A DNA stretch of 6,179 nucleotides, taken from the NCBI GenBank assembly GCA_030426445.1, contig JAUHYS010000132.1, forward strand, positions 1-6,179. The letters are read 5' to 3'. Each line of letters starts with the position of its first letter. Position 1 is the stretch's first letter. This DNA is from a bacterium. Lineage in GTDB: Bacteria > UBA10199 > DSSB01. Below are positions 1 to 6,090 of this stretch, in pieces. The notes beneath the pieces are model-generated. The model searched no databases. It saw only the letters and a list, made by a program, of their open reading frames with translations, and was not told the origin of the DNA. A program made the translations under genes and the position numbers.

Positions 1-812
1 CCAGAGACATGATTGCTGGTCTTCGTCGCTTGGGTTTTAAGTCTTTTAACTTTGATTTGATTTATGGTTTGCCCGGACAAACGCTAAAAACATGGCAAGA
101 TACTTTGCAAAAAGTACTTGAGCTTTCTCCTGATCGATTGGCAGTTTATAGTTATGCGCATGTCCCTTGGAAAAGCCCAGTGCAGCGTTCTTTTAAAGAA
201 GAAGATTTGCCTATACCCAAATTAAAGATTGCGCTTTTCGAAGAAGCTTACCAAACTTTTTTAAACAATGAATACCAAGCGATTGGGATGGACCATTTTG
301 CAAAACAAGAAGATGAACTCTGTGTGGCGCTTAACCAAGGCAGTATTCATCGAAATTTTATGGGTTACACCACTCGGGCTGAAGCCCATCAACTAGGTTT
401 TGGAGTCAGTGCAATCTCTTATGTGAATGGTCATTATTTTCAAAATGAAAAAGAGCTTTCTCTTTACGAGGAAAAAGCAAGTCATTCAAAATTAACAACC
501 TTTCGGGGATATTTATTGAATAACGATGACAAGATAAGGCGTGACTTGATTACCCAAATTATGTGTCGTGGTGAAATTAATTTTGAAGAGTTCTCCCAAA
601 AATGGCAGTTTGATTCCAAAAAGTATTTCTCTAAAGAACTGGAAAACTTAGATGACCTGATTATAGATGATTTGCTTTCAGTCGAGGGACCTCATTTACG
701 AACCACTGTATGGGGTAAACTCTTTTTAAGAAATATTGCTATGGTTTTTGATCTTTATTACCAAGAACAAAATCGGAATTTAAATCAACCCTCTTATTCA
801 AAAACCGTTTGA
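1..812 (+). CDS. hemN: Oxygen-independent coproporphyrinogen III dehydrogenase, C-terminal part (5' end outside window)
   Basis: This is a cytoplasmic radical SAM enzyme that decarboxylates two propionates of coproporphyrinogen III to give protoporphyrinogen IX, the oxygen-free route in haem synthesis. The frame is open to the left edge (Arg-Asp precede the first Met at 9), so the gene starts upstream and that Met is internal. The family is about 450-460 residues; roughly 269 are present. The N-terminal CxxxCxxC iron-sulfur motif must lie outside the window and cannot be checked. Visible landmarks, counted from the Met at 9, are FDLIYGLPGQ (15-24), SPDRLAVYSYAHVPW (40-54), GMDHFA (93-98), RNFMGYTT (115-122), GFGVSAIS (130-137) and the C-terminal winged-helix end LRTTVWGKLFLRNIAMVFDLY. 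These match true HemN rather than the shorter HemW. The stop is TGA at 810-812. No strong terminator follows. Identification is secure; catalytic competence depends on the unseen half. Confidence 0.95.
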   Translation, partial: RDMIAGLRRLGFKSFNFDLIYGLPGQTLKTWQDTLQKVLELSPDRLAVYSYAHVPWKSPVQRSFKEEDLPIPKLKIALFEEAYQTFLNNEYQAIGMDHFAKQEDELCVALNQGSIHRNFMGYTTRAEAHQLGFGVSAISYVNGHYFQNEKELSLYEEKASHSKLTTFRGYLLNNDDKIRRDLITQIMCRGEINFEEFSQKWQFDSKKYFSKELENLDDLIIDDLLSVEGPHLRTTVWGKLFLRNIAMVFDLYYQEQNRNLNQPSYSKTV

Positions 813-861
813 GAAGAAGAGTTTTTTAGTTTTGAATATGGGGTGAGGGGACCATCAAAGC

Positions 862-890
862 TTTCACATAAGTTCAAAAGTGAAGTTTTT
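862..890 (+). terminator. Weak hairpin plus short T run; possible hemN terminator or dyad operator
   Basis: TTTCAC (862-867) pairs with GTGAAG (880-885), one pair being a wobble, around a 12-base loop, and is followed by five T (886-890). It lies 50 bases after the hemN stop. The stem is short and AT-rich for an intrinsic terminator. It also lies about 160 bases upstream of the sigma-54 promoter, where activator sites are often found. Either reading is weak. Confidence 0.3.
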
Positions 891-986
891 AGACTCCAGT
901 TTTAATTTAAAAAAATAGTTGATCAATTTTAAAAAGCTGATTGCTACTTGCAAACTTCTTTATATTTATGTAAGTTATTCATGTAG

Positions 987-1003
987 GAGTCATAAAGTGA
1001 CTC
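987..1003. repeat. Perfect inverted repeat GAGTCA-N5-TGACTC
   Basis: Two perfect six-base arms (987-992 and 998-1003) flank a five-base spacer, ending 14 bases before the GG of the sigma-54 promoter. The spacing and symmetry suit a dimeric regulator site. No T run follows, so it is not a terminator. The protein that might bind is unknown. Confidence 0.4.
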
Positions 1004-1016
1004 TTGTTATTAAAGA

Positions 1017-1032
1017 TGGCAAGCATCTTGCT
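1017..1032 (+). promoter_or_regulatory. Predicted sigma-54 (-24/-12) promoter
   Basis: The sequence TGGCAAGCATCTTGCT matches the sigma-54 consensus TGGCACG-N4-TTGCW at every specified base but one (A for C at the sixth). The invariant GG (1018-1019) and GC (1030-1031) are separated by exactly 10 bases. It lies in non-coding DNA and points at the Ig-like lipoprotein, with a predicted start near 1043 and so a leader of about 340 bases. A sigma-54 activator is encoded in the same window, which makes the site more credible. Part of the match is itself a small dyad (GCAAG-N3-CTTGC). Confidence 0.65.
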
Positions 1033-1050
1033 TATTTAAAATTATATGAT

Positions 1051-1060
1051 GGCTTAAGCC
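1051..1060. repeat. Perfect 10-base palindrome GGCTTAAGCC
   Basis: This uninterrupted palindrome lies about 8 bases after the predicted sigma-54 start site, where a bound protein would block or modulate early transcription. A related half-site, GGCTTTA, recurs in the stem at 1249-1268. A function is inferred only from position and symmetry. Confidence 0.35.
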
Positions 1061-1190
1061 ACAACGACCTCATAAAACACTCCATATACATGCACTCCTG
1101 ATAATTGAATATGAATTAAAGTAGGTTTGTTTAGCTCAATTGCTTTAGATGTACTTACTTTGTGCGTTGTTAATGGCTGAGATTTTTTGT

Positions 1191-1218
1191 TTGACTTCTC
1201 AGTAAAAAACCATATTTA
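1191..1218 (+). promoter_or_regulatory. Possible sigma-70-type promoter
   Basis: TTGACT (1191-1196) is a five-of-six match to the -35 consensus. After 16 bases comes TATTTA (1213-1218), a poor -10 element. If used, transcription would start near 1226, giving a lipoprotein leader of about 160 bases that still includes all three leader stem-loops. This would be an alternative to, or a basal companion of, the upstream sigma-54 promoter. Confidence 0.3.
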
Positions 1219-1248
1219 GATGCACAAATTATTTAAAAGGCATGGGTC

Positions 1249-1268
1249 TAAAGCCTAAACTGGCTTTA
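1249..1268 (+). other. Leader stem-loop TAAAGCC / GGCTTTA
   Basis: A perfect seven-base stem (1249-1255 with 1262-1268) closes a six-base loop. It is the first of three possible leader hairpins; the others are a nested GGAG/CTCC plus AGGG/CCCT element (1283-1314) and ATTCCTC/GAGGGAT (1335-1341 with 1348-1354, one wobble pair). The sequence after this stem is T-rich but interrupted, so termination here is unlikely. No known riboswitch is recognised. Confidence 0.35.
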
Positions 1269-1372
1269 ATTCGTTTAATTTAGGAGAATAGGGATCATTA
1301 CCCTTTTAAACTCCCTTGCACTCCAAGTAAAACCATTCCTCGTAGGTGAGGGATATATTTAGAAAAATAACT

Positions 1373-1378
1373 AAGGAG
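1373..1378 (+). promoter_or_regulatory. Ribosome binding site AAGGAG that fixes the lipoprotein start
   Basis: AAGGAG lies six bases before ATG 1385. It therefore favours that ATG over the in-frame GTG at 1346, which would add 13 residues ahead of the signal peptide and lie before this site. Confidence 0.8.
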
Positions 1379-1384
1379 CATATT

Positions 1385-2296
1385 ATGAAAATGTTTAATA
1401 AACGCTTGTTGGCAAGCCTATTTGTATTAGGTGCGTTTGGTATTGCCAGTTGTGATGATGAAACGCCCCCTGATGCAACCCCTCCAACTATAGAGGTTGT
1501 GGGTGAGGCTACTCAGAGTCAAGTCATTGATGCTGATAAAAGTTTGACTTTTACAGTTTCGGTTAACGCCCCTGAAGGATTTAAGTCATTAGAAATCACT
1601 TCAGATGGCGGTTTTAGTGATTCTGTTGCTAGTGATGTCAATTCTTTTGATGCTGATTTAGAAATTGACGTTTCTACAAAGAGTCCAGGAACCGAAGTCT
1701 TCACCTTTACCGTGACAGATAATCTTGATCAAACCGCTTCTGTAGACGTGACAGCTATTTATCGTCTGCCGGCATTAGCTTATGAAGTGACTTTAGGAAA
1801 TGCTCAAGATTCAAATGAAGGCGACGGAAAAAGTAAAACCAATATAGCTTTCTTAAGCTTAAATACAGGTTTAAGCTTCTCCCGTAATGACATTGAAGCT
1901 GATCTTGATTTGGTGAATACAACTGATATTAGCGTGTTCTATCTTCAAGTCGATGAAAATCCACGTTTAGTTGAAACAGGAACAGATACAGGTGCGCAGG
2001 ACTTTGTTTTCTGGGATGAGCCTACCTTTACAGTTGAGTATCGTGAAATTGATCAAGCTACCTATGATGCGATAGAGGCAGCAACCGGAATCGATCAAGT
2101 CTTGGCCATTGATGATGCTTTTGCTAATGGAACCCCAGCATCAGAAGTCCTTGTTAATGTTGCTAAAGCTTACCAAATTTCTACGGGTGAAACCGGTGTT
2201 TTCTTAGCGGATCTTGATGATAATAATGTTAATATGGATCCTGGCTTAGAAAATAACGAAGCGACTCTTACTGTGATTACCAACCGCAATAAGTAA
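1385..2296 (+). CDS. Secreted acidic lipoprotein with N-terminal Ig-like domain
   Basis: A 303-residue predicted lipoprotein of unknown function. The signal peptide has a basic start (KMFNKR), a hydrophobic core (LLASLFVLGAFG) and the lipobox IASC with Cys23, the only cysteine. After a short D/E/P/T-rich linker (CDDETPPDATPP), residues about 34-126 look like an Ig- or cadherin-like beta-sandwich, ending in FTFTVTDNLDQTASVDVTAIY. Residues about 131-303 form a second, acidic region beginning AYEVTLGNAQDSNEG, reminiscent of domains in Bacteroidota surface lipoproteins; no catalytic motif is seen. It is probably anchored in the outer membrane facing the periplasm or the surface. Asp at +2 would mean inner-membrane retention in E. 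coli, but that rule is not general. It is monocistronic: the sigma-54 promoter and structured leader precede it, and a strong terminator follows 26 bases after the stop. Confidence 0.85.
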   Translation: MKMFNKRLLASLFVLGAFGIASCDDETPPDATPPTIEVVGEATQSQVIDADKSLTFTVSVNAPEGFKSLEITSDGGFSDSVASDVNSFDADLEIDVSTKSPGTEVFTFTVTDNLDQTASVDVTAIYRLPALAYEVTLGNAQDSNEGDGKSKTNIAFLSLNTGLSFSRNDIEADLDLVNTTDISVFYLQVDENPRLVETGTDTGAQDFVFWDEPTFTVEYREIDQATYDAIEAATGIDQVLAIDDAFANGTPASEVLVNVAKAYQISTGETGVFLADLDDNNVNMDPGLENNEATLTVITNRNK

Positions 2297-2322
2297 CTAT
2301 AAGTTAGTGATAATTTTATTGG

Positions 2323-2355
2323 CCCCAATCATGGAAACATGATTGGGGTTTTTTT
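2323..2355 (+). terminator. Strong intrinsic terminator of the lipoprotein gene
   Basis: A perfect 11-base-pair stem (2323-2333 with 2338-2348; CCCCAATCATG and its complement) is capped by a GAAA tetraloop and followed by seven T (2349-2355). It lies between convergent genes. On the minus strand the stem also follows the aminotransferase stop, but no T run comes after it there, so it should work mainly for plus-strand transcription. Confidence 0.92.
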
Positions 2356-2367
2356 ATGTTAGTTTTT

Positions 2368-3537
2368 TTATATTTTAGAAATATCAGAAAATTTAATGAT
2401 TTTATCTAGGCCTTGGCGAAGAGTTTTTTCTTTTGTTAAAAAGGAAAAAATAAAATGAATGTCTTGGGATGCGTAGTCATAAAAATATCCAGGGTAAACA
2501 AAGATGCCCTTTTGTTTCATTAATTCAATAATCCATTCTTCTTCACTTAATTGAGATTGATTATGTACTCGAGCCATAAGATAAAAACCGCCTTCAGGAG
2601 GGTAGACTTTTATTTTGGAAGCTTTGCCAAGCATTTGTAATGCAAGCTCACGTTGGTCTTGGACTTGCGTGAAATAATTTTTTAAAAATTTTGTTGCGTT
2701 GGTTAATAAATCTGGCAGAGCTTGCTGAATTAGTCCATTTGCCGAAAGAAAGGTATCGTTGTATATTTCTAATGCATCGATGGTTTTCGTCACTAGATTA
2801 TTTTTTCCAGTTACTGCTATCCACCCTAATTTTAAACCCGGCAGGGCCAGCATTTTTGAGATGCCATTTAAGGTAAAACACAGTCTAGGCTGTGAATATT
2901 GGGCTGCTCTGGGATAATTTTCTTGGCCAAAATAAAAATTTGAAAAAACTTCATCGCAGATTAAAGCGGTGTTGTATTTATCGCAGAGCTCAACAATTTT
3001 TTGAATGTCGGATTTTTTGGCGACCCAGCCCGTAGGATTGTGAGGAGAAATCAGTACGAACGCCTTGGTGTTGTGATTCCATTGTTGAGTTAAGTTTTCC
3101 CAATCCATTGTCCAGCAATCTTGCTTAGTGACAAGGGAATAATATTTTAACTGAGTTTTTGTATAATCTGCAATGTGATCGAATAGTGGGTAAGCAGGAA
3201 TGGGAACCAAAACATGATCGTTTAGGTTTGCGGTCAGCATTCGAAATAAAAAAGCAAAAGATTCACTGGTTCCAGAACTGAGAATGATTTTTTCTTCATG
3301 GATTTCACAGTTTTGACGCGCATAATATTCAGAAACTGCCCGGCGAGCAGTTAGTAAACCTTTAGGTTCAGGCTTGTAAGAGTGTTCTGCAATAGCTTTT
3401 TGATACGCGGCTTGAAGAATCTCTTTAGGGAAATGAATGCCTTGTAGATTGGGATTACCCGAGTGTAAAATGAGTGGAGCTTTCCCTTGTTTTTTGAGAT
3501 CGCGATAACAGCGTTCGATGGGATTGATAGAGATCAT
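2368..3537 (-). CDS. PLP-dependent aminotransferase class I/II-like enzyme
   Basis: A 389-residue cytoplasmic fold-type I PLP enzyme, normal length for the aspartate aminotransferase family. Visible landmarks: SGTSES (88-93) as the phosphate-binding turn, PAYPLF (114-119), SPHNPTG (164-170) with the cofactor-contacting Asn167, the PLP-ring Asp195 in CDEVF, and the Schiff-base Lys228 in NGISKMLALPGLKLGW, where Lys236 stands in the usual R/K phosphate-contact position. Near the C-terminus the motif that normally reads R-[ILF]-S-[FLY], whose Arg grips the substrate alpha-carboxylate, reads I363-F-S-F here, so the substrate may be unusual. The amino donor cannot be assigned. ATG 3537 is the only reasonable start, although no clear ribosome binding site precedes it. 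It lies 37 bases after the small lipoprotein gene, is probably in its operon, and is convergent with the Ig-like lipoprotein. Confidence 0.88.
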   Translation of the reverse strand: MISINPIERCYRDLKKQGKAPLILHSGNPNLQGIHFPKEILQAAYQKAIAEHSYKPEPKGLLTARRAVSEYYARQNCEIHEEKIILSSGTSESFAFLFRMLTANLNDHVLVPIPAYPLFDHIADYTKTQLKYYSLVTKQDCWTMDWENLTQQWNHNTKAFVLISPHNPTGWVAKKSDIQKIVELCDKYNTALICDEVFSNFYFGQENYPRAAQYSQPRLCFTLNGISKMLALPGLKLGWIAVTGKNNLVTKTIDALEIYNDTFLSANGLIQQALPDLLTNATKFLKNYFTQVQDQRELALQMLGKASKIKVYPPEGGFYLMARVHNQSQLSEEEWIIELMKQKGIFVYPGYFYDYASQDIHFIFSFLTKEKTLRQGLDKIIKFSDISKI

Positions 3538-3574
3538 GAGTATGAATTAACGTAAAAATGATAGAGCTTACTGA

Positions 3575-3775
3575 TTATTTTCGGTCAGTCTCTTCGTCAC
3601 CTTTTTCTGATGGGGGAGGTGCATTAACGGTTGTGTTGAGTTGATCTTCAGAAGATAAGCCTTCTTCAATCATATTTAGTTCACTCTCAGCCCCTTCTTC
3701 TCCACAAGCTAAAAAAGACAAGCTTATTAAAATAAAAAGGAGCCATAAAATTTTATTTTTGCTTTTTCTTAACAA
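3575..3775 (-). CDS. Small lipoprotein, 66 residues, TTG start
   Basis: A short predicted lipoprotein of unknown function. The signal peptide has a basic start (MLRKSKNK), a hydrophobic stretch (ILWLLFILISLS) and an imperfect lipobox FLAC with Cys24, leaving a mature part of about 43 residues. That part is acidic and probably disordered (GEEGAESELNMIEEGLSSEDQ, then a PPPSEKGDEETDRK tail). The TTG start is set by an AGGAGG five bases upstream; the only internal Met (residue 35) would remove the signal peptide. It lies 69 bases after the sigma-54 activator and 37 before the aminotransferase, all on the same strand. No promoter or terminator is evident in either gap, which suggests one transcript. 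It could be a tiny envelope accessory or sensor partner, but nothing in the sequence says which. Confidence 0.75.
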   Translation of the reverse strand: MLRKSKNKILWLLFILISLSFLACGEEGAESELNMIEEGLSSEDQLNTTVNAPPPSEKGDEETDRK

Positions 3776-3780
3776 GGGAA

Positions 3781-3786
3781 CCTCCT
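3781..3786 (-). promoter_or_regulatory. Ribosome binding site AGGAGG for the TTG-started small lipoprotein
   Basis: On the minus strand AGGAGG lies five bases before the TTG at 3775-3773. It is the full consensus at near-ideal spacing, and it is the main reason to accept a TTG start and a short gene as real. Confidence 0.8.
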
Positions 3787-3844
3787 AATCAAAAATTTTC
3801 GTTTGAAAATATTTTAAACCGGTCTTCAAAAAAAAGCGAATTTT

Positions 3845-6073
3845 TTAAGTGCTAGGTTTCAAGTATCGGTAAACCGTTCCTACATTTAATCCTAATTGTT
3901 GAGCCGTACTGTATGGACTTTGAGTCTTTTGAAATATCCGTTGAATGACAAAAGTTTTTAATTGTTGAGTAGAAAATTTTTCGGGAAGCTTTGGAATTAA
4001 GTGTTTTATTTTTTCTGATGTGTTTTTTTCTTTTAAACCATACTTTCTTATTTTAGCATATGTGGTTGCAATGCCTACTTTGAGCTCACTGGCCATTTTT
4101 TTACAGTCTCCACTAAATTTTTGATGAGCCCTAACATATAAGGCGGTTTCGTAGTCTTCCCATGTGCAAGGGGTTTGAGGAGTTTCTTTTTTTGGCATAG
4201 GAGTTTCGGGTTTGTTTTGAAGAGTGCTTTGCAATGACTCTTCTGGAGTATGAGAAGGTAATCGAGAGTTTGATAATCTCTTATATAAAAACTCAGGGAG
4301 ATCGCGCATACCAATTTGTCCCTCATTGGCAAAGGCTGTGGCGGTACGTAAAGTATTTTCTAGTTCACGAACATTTCCTGGCCAGTGATAATCCATCATG
4401 GTTTTAAAAAGGTTTTGTGAAATTTGGGGAACTTTTTTTAAATTTAATTCTTTGGAAAAAATTTTTAGAAAATGGTCTGTTAATATGGGGAGGTCCTCAG
4501 GTCGTTCTTGTAGTGAGGGAACTTGTAAGACCATTTGCGCTAAACGGTAATACAGGTCTTCGCGAAACTTTTTTTCTGTCACCCAATTTTCCAAATGACG
4601 GTGAGTAGCCGCAACCAGGCGAAAATCAACCTTAATAGGTTTACTTGAGCCCAAACGCACGACTTCTTTTTCTTGTAAAACACGCAGCAATTTTACCTGT
4701 AATTGCAGAGGGAGTTCTGCAACCTCATCTAAAAAAAGTGTGCCTCCATGGGCAGCTTCAAAGAGCCCTTTTTTGTCACGTGTAGCCCCCGTAAAGGCTC
4801 CCGAAACGTAGCCAAAAAGTTCACTTTCGATGATGTTTTCTGGAATGGCTCCGCAATTGATCGCAATAAAAGCCTGAGATCGCCGCCGAGAGTTTTCGTG
4901 AATGGCTCGAGCAATCAGTTCTTTTCCAGTTCCGGTTTCTCCTAAAATTAATACACTGAGTTCCGTATCACTGATTCGATCGAGGTTTTCCAATATTTGC
5001 ACGATGGCAGGACTTTGTCCCAAAATTTTAGGATAAGGATTTTTTAAGCGTGTTCGCATGTCGGCTTTGAGTTGATCAATAAAAGACTCGGCATCCTCGA
5101 GTTTTTCCTTAAGCTGTTGATTTAGGTGTCTGAGCTCCAAAACATAGCGATTATTTTGTAAAGCCATTCCAGCTTGGTCGCTGTAAGCTTCTAAAAGTTT
5201 GAGTACTTGTTGGTTGAAGAGTTCAATTTTATTGCGATGAATTAAATAAAGCAGACCCACGACTTTATGGTGAACCCGAATCGGGACACAGGCCACCGAG
5301 CGCAGTCTTAAAGCGACCACAGATTGGTACTGATTAAAGCTTTCATCGCCCATTGCATCATGGGTTACAATCGATTTTCCAGAGCTTAAGACCTGGTTAG
5401 CAATATGTTCGCTGATTTCTCTTTGCCCCTCATCGATTTCAGTATTAAAAGCCGCTCGCACAGAAAGTTCATTTTCTTCAGAAACTTCTAAAAGCAATGC
5501 ACTTTCAGCTCCGCTAAGTTCCGTAGCGTATTCCAATATTTTTTGAAAAAGTGCTGGGGCCTGCATTTCACTGAGTAATGCACGGTTAATGCGCAAGATG
5601 GAAAGTAAAGCTTCATTGCTAAAGTGAGTATGAGACAATGAGTCATAAGTCTGCAAATCAATTGAGCTGTTTGGAATAGGTGTGGACGTTTGAGTGCTTA
5701 CCGATTCTTGAGTGTTTTTCTCTAAAATTTTTTCTAAAGGGATGTCTTTAACGAGTTTCGCCAGATCTTGTTTTTGATCATTTGTTTCTGTGAGGTGAAT
5801 CAGTCGGGGATAAATTTCTTTAAAGAAGTCTATGTTTTTTTCGGCAAGAGCGAGTTTTGCCGTGGCAAGCAAGGGATAAAATCGGAAGAAATGTAAATTA
5901 GGGTCTTCTTCACAGCGGTTGAGAGCTTCAGAAAAAGCACTATGTGCTTTTTGATACTGTTGTTGCTTGAGATAAATTTCTCCCAATTCCAGAATTGCTC
6001 GGCTCATAAGATGTCGCGAATGTGTTGTAACGGGTAATTTTGCAAGAGAAGTTTTCGAGGCCTCTAAATCCAT
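3845..6073 (-). CDS. Sigma-54-dependent transcriptional activator (TPR-GAF-AAA+-two HTH)
   Basis: A 742-residue cytoplasmic enhancer-binding protein that would use ATP to open sigma-54 RNA polymerase complexes. Order: TPR-like helices (about 20-100, for example ELGEIYLKQQQYQKAHSAFSEAL); a Ser/Thr/Gln-rich linker (115-150); a GAF sensor domain (about 163-305); a coiled coil (about 306-340, LNQQLKEKLEDAESFIDQLK); the AAA+ domain (about 348-580) with Walker A GETGTGKE (378-385), the sigma-54-contacting GAFTGA (425-430), Walker B GGTLFLDE (443-450), arginine fingers in FREDLYYRL (503-511) and sensor II WPGNVRELEN (564-573). All ATPase and sigma-54 motifs are intact. The C-terminus holds a Fis-type helix-turn-helix (about 640-682) and apparently a second (about 703-739, STAQQLGLNVGTVYRYLK). 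There is no receiver domain, so control is probably through the GAF and TPR parts. ATG 6073 lacks a good ribosome binding site, and TPR-like coding seems to continue upstream in another frame, so the true protein may be longer. Confidence 0.9.
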   Translation of the reverse strand: MDLEASKTSLAKLPVTTHSRHLMSRAILELGEIYLKQQQYQKAHSAFSEALNRCEEDPNLHFFRFYPLLATAKLALAEKNIDFFKEIYPRLIHLTETNDQKQDLAKLVKDIPLEKILEKNTQESVSTQTSTPIPNSSIDLQTYDSLSHTHFSNEALLSILRINRALLSEMQAPALFQKILEYATELSGAESALLLEVSEENELSVRAAFNTEIDEGQREISEHIANQVLSSGKSIVTHDAMGDESFNQYQSVVALRLRSVACVPIRVHHKVVGLLYLIHRNKIELFNQQVLKLLEAYSDQAGMALQNNRYVLELRHLNQQLKEKLEDAESFIDQLKADMRTRLKNPYPKILGQSPAIVQILENLDRISDTELSVLILGETGTGKELIARAIHENSRRRSQAFIAINCGAIPENIIESELFGYVSGAFTGATRDKKGLFEAAHGGTLFLDEVAELPLQLQVKLLRVLQEKEVVRLGSSKPIKVDFRLVAATHRHLENWVTEKKFREDLYYRLAQMVLQVPSLQERPEDLPILTDHFLKIFSKELNLKKVPQISQNLFKTMMDYHWPGNVRELENTLRTATAFANEGQIGMRDLPEFLYKRLSNSRLPSHTPEESLQSTLQNKPETPMPKKETPQTPCTWEDYETALYVRAHQKFSGDCKKMASELKVGIATTYAKIRKYGLKEKNTSEKIKHLIPKLPEKFSTQQLKTFVIQRIFQKTQSPYSTAQQLGLNVGTVYRYLKPST

Positions 6074-6090
6074 TAGGGCTTCTTCTAATA

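Larger units (their letters stand above)
813..1384. other. Intergenic regulatory region between hemN and the Ig-like lipoprotein
   Basis: These 570 bases hold no convincing gene. The only notable open stretch (919-1101) starts with TTG, has no ribosome binding site and runs across the sigma-54 promoter. What can be seen: a weak hairpin (862-885), the palindrome TTGATCAA (919-926), the inverted repeat at 987-1003, the sigma-54 promoter at 1017, the palindrome at 1051, a sigma-70-like promoter at 1191, and three possible leader stem-loops between 1249 and 1354. No tRNA, riboswitch class or mobile element was recognised. Confidence 0.6.

Noticed and set aside
93..109. Sigma-54-like sequence TGGCAAGATACTTTGCA inside hemN
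   Set aside because: GG and GC are separated by 11 bases instead of the strict 10, and it lies within a conserved coding region.
919..926. TTGATCAA palindrome next to an A-rich run, considered as an IHF site
   Set aside because: It fails the IHF consensus at the first base and at the TTR part. An eight-base palindrome in AT-rich DNA is common by chance.
919..1101. 60-residue plus-strand open frame after hemN
   Set aside because: It starts with TTG and has no ribosome binding site. It reads across the sigma-54 promoter and two inverted repeats, and resembles no family I recognise.
1177..1202. CTGAG...CTCAG pairing as a terminator or attenuator
   Set aside because: The stem is five bases with a 16-base loop, and it overlaps the better-supported TTGACT element. 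The following A run is not a terminator tract.
1346..1384. GTG start giving the lipoprotein 13 extra residues
   Set aside because: AAGGAG at 1373 sits at ideal spacing for ATG 1385, and the extension would put a charged stretch ahead of a normal signal peptide.
1519..1704. Minus-strand open frame within the Ig-like lipoprotein gene
   Set aside because: It lies wholly inside a well-supported gene on the other strand, with no start signal or recognisable product.
2691..2876. Plus-strand open frame inside the aminotransferase gene
   Set aside because: It overlaps conserved aminotransferase sequence around the PLP lysine and is a shadow of that gene.
4075..4945. Several short open frames on both strands inside the activator gene (4075-4332, 4417-4608, 4729-4914, 4748-4945)
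   Set aside because: All overlap the conserved AAA+ and helix-turn-helix coding sequence and have no support of their own.
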